This document shows positions 22,225 through 23,276 of a DNA stretch of 23,276 bases, one piece after another. A program made the position numbers and the translations under genes. The notes under the pieces are model-generated. The model did not search any database. It was not told the DNA's origin and saw nothing but the letters and a program-made list of their open reading frames with translations. The stretch is from an uncultured Eggerthellaceae bacterium (GTDB taxonomy: Bacteria; Actinomycetota; Coriobacteriia; Coriobacteriales; Eggerthellaceae): contig CAKTWD010000015.1 in NCBI GenBank assembly GCA_934630485.1, positions 1 to 23,276 of the forward strand, written 5' to 3'. Position 1 is the first letter of the stretch. Each line of letters begins with the position of its first letter.

Positions 22225-22766
22225 TGGCTGGCGAATCCATGGTCGCACCCAAGCCGATCGCTTCCGAGCCGTTTGACCCCACACGATTGCGCGTGGGACA
22301 AGGCATGGATGTTCACGCTTTGGTAGAAGGTCGCAAGCTTATTCTTGGTGGGGTTGAGATCCCTCACACGCTGGGGCTTTTGGGTCATTCCGATGCTGAC
22401 GTGCTTGCGCATGCCGTTTCCGATGCTTTGCTTGGCGCCATTCGTGGCGGCGACATCGGGAAGTTGTTCCCCGACACCGACCCGGCATACGCGGGAGCCG
22501 ACTCCATGGTCCTGCTTTCGCATGTGGCACAGGTCGTTCGCGACGCGGGCTATCGCATCATCGACGTCGACACGGTCGTTGCCGCTCAGGCGCCCAAGCT
22601 CAGCCCTCATCGCGAGGGGATGCGCGCCAATCTAGCCAAGGCAATGGGCATTTCCATCGAAAACGTCGGCGTGAAGGCAACCACCACTGAGCATTTGGGT
22701 TTCGAAGGCCGCGAAGAGGGCATTTCGGCCACGGCCGTCTGCTTGCTGTACAAAGATCAGGCATAG
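22224..22766 (+). CDS. ispF: 2-C-methyl-D-erythritol 2,4-cyclodiphosphate synthase
   Basis: IspF cyclises CDP-ME-2-phosphate to MEcPP and releases CMP, two steps after IspD. The 180-residue product has the zinc ligands Asp29, His31 and His63 in VGQGMDVHAL and LGHSDADVLAHAV, the loop GGDIGKLFPDTDP, and the ending segment TTTEHLGFEGREEGI. The start was set at the ATG overlapping the ispD stop (TAATG), with AAAAGGA about 10 bases upstream; an ATG 9 bases earlier is too close to that site. About 20 residues precede the conserved core. Translation is probably coupled to ispD. Confidence 0.95.
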   Translation: MAGESMVAPKPIASEPFDPTRLRVGQGMDVHALVEGRKLILGGVEIPHTLGLLGHSDADVLAHAVSDALLGAIRGGDIGKLFPDTDPAYAGADSMVLLSHVAQVVRDAGYRIIDVDTVVAAQAPKLSPHREGMRANLAKAMGISIENVGVKATTTEHLGFEGREEGISATAVCLLYKDQA

Positions 22767-22786
22767 GTCCTGAACAGGGAGACAAT

Positions 22787-23276
22787 ATGATTTCTATTTA
22801 CGATACCGCGCTGCACGCGAAGGTTAAGCTCGAGTCCTTGAAGCTGGGCAAAATCCGTATGTATGTTTGCGGTCCTACCGTTTACAACTACATTCACATC
22901 GGCAACGCGCGCACCTTCATTTCGTTTGACGTGATCAGGCGCTATCTTGAGTGGCGCGGCTTCGAGGTCGTGTACGTCTCGAATGTCACCGACGTCGACG
23001 ACAAGATCATCAAGAAGGCAAACGAGGAAGGCCGTACCGCGGCAGAGGTTGCCGAGCAGTACACCAAGGCGTTCATCGAGGACATGCATTCCGTCAATGT
23101 CAAAGACCCTACGGTTCGCCCGAAGGCAACCGAGGAAATCGATACGATGATCGAGCTTGTTTCCCAGCTTATTGAGCGCGGCCATGCCTACGAGGCTGAC
23201 GGCGATGTGTACTTCAGCGTCCGCTCGTTCGACCAGTACGGTCAGCTTTCGGGGCGCAACATCGATGAGATGGAGG
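22787..23276 (+). CDS. cysS: Cysteinyl-tRNA synthetase, N-terminal part
   Basis: CysRS charges tRNA-Cys. The frame runs off the window end, giving 163 residues. The start MISIYDTAL follows AGGGAGA. CGPTVYNYIHIGNARTF carries the zinc-ligand Cys28 and the class I HIGH-type motif (HIGN, 37-40), which is typical for CysRS, followed by YVSNVTDVDDKIIKKA and DVYFSVRSFDQYGQLSGR. It starts 20 bases after ispF, so clpC, ispD, ispF and cysS are closely arranged as in Firmicutes. Confidence 0.97.
   Translation, partial: MISIYDTALHAKVKLESLKLGKIRMYVCGPTVYNYIHIGNARTFISFDVIRRYLEWRGFEVVYVSNVTDVDDKIIKKANEEGRTAAEVAEQYTKAFIEDMHSVNVKDPTVRPKATEEIDTMIELVSQLIERGHAYEADGDVYFSVRSFDQYGQLSGRNIDEME

Noticed and set aside
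1..23276. CRISPR arrays, insertion sequences, phage genes, attachment sites at the tRNA, and riboswitches.
   Set aside because: No direct repeat arrays, transposase or integrase frames, or tRNA 3'-end duplication were seen; the purine and lysS leaders are too short for known riboswitch folds.

Overview
The window reads as chromosomal core DNA of a GC-rich actinobacterium, most likely a member of Coriobacteriia (Eggerthellaceae-like). This is inferred from the gene order, the actinobacterial-looking RpoC tail, the polyphosphate gene set and the codon use; the sequence alone does not fix the genus. No IS element, phage gene, CRISPR array or integration site was seen, and no stretch over 300 bases lacks a gene. 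Genes are compact, with clear Shine-Dalgarno sites and many U-tract hairpin terminators.

Layout: (1) 1-665 is the 3' end of a large gene, probably rpoC (RNA polymerase beta'), carrying a domain that resembles the alpha-subunit C-terminal domain. (2) glmM (847-2205), for cell-wall precursor synthesis, ends in a strong terminator. (3) A minus-strand lipoprotein follows (2395-3207). (4) A polyphosphate block comes next: ppk1 and ppx on the minus strand, and a divergent two-domain class II PPK2 on the plus strand. (5) A 40-residue membrane peptide and a class B sortase follow. (6) A purine block holds purF, purM, purN and a shortened, degenerate relative of the PurH IMP-cyclohydrolase domain. (7) A minus-strand membrane-anchored protein of unknown role is followed by tRNA-Pro(CGG) and tatA. 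(8) greA, a lysyl-tRNA synthetase fused to a C-terminal HD-hydrolase domain, clpC under a CIRCE/HrcA operator, ispD, ispF and the start of cysS close the window.

The purine genes encode the first step (PurF), the GAR formylation step (PurN) and the AIR-forming step (PurM) of IMP synthesis. The polyphosphate genes together would build polyphosphate from ATP (Ppk1), trim it (Ppx) and use it to phosphorylate AMP (PPK2). The clpC-ispD-ispF-cysS order resembles the Firmicutes clpC neighbourhood without ctsR, mcsA, mcsB, radA and disA; heat-shock control appears to pass to HrcA instead.

The items most worth a second look are the LysRS-HD fusion, the alpha-CTD-like domain on the probable beta' subunit, the PurH-like remnant protein and the CIRCE site embedded in the clpC promoter. 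Several promoters share an extended -10 pattern (TGn-TAnnAT).
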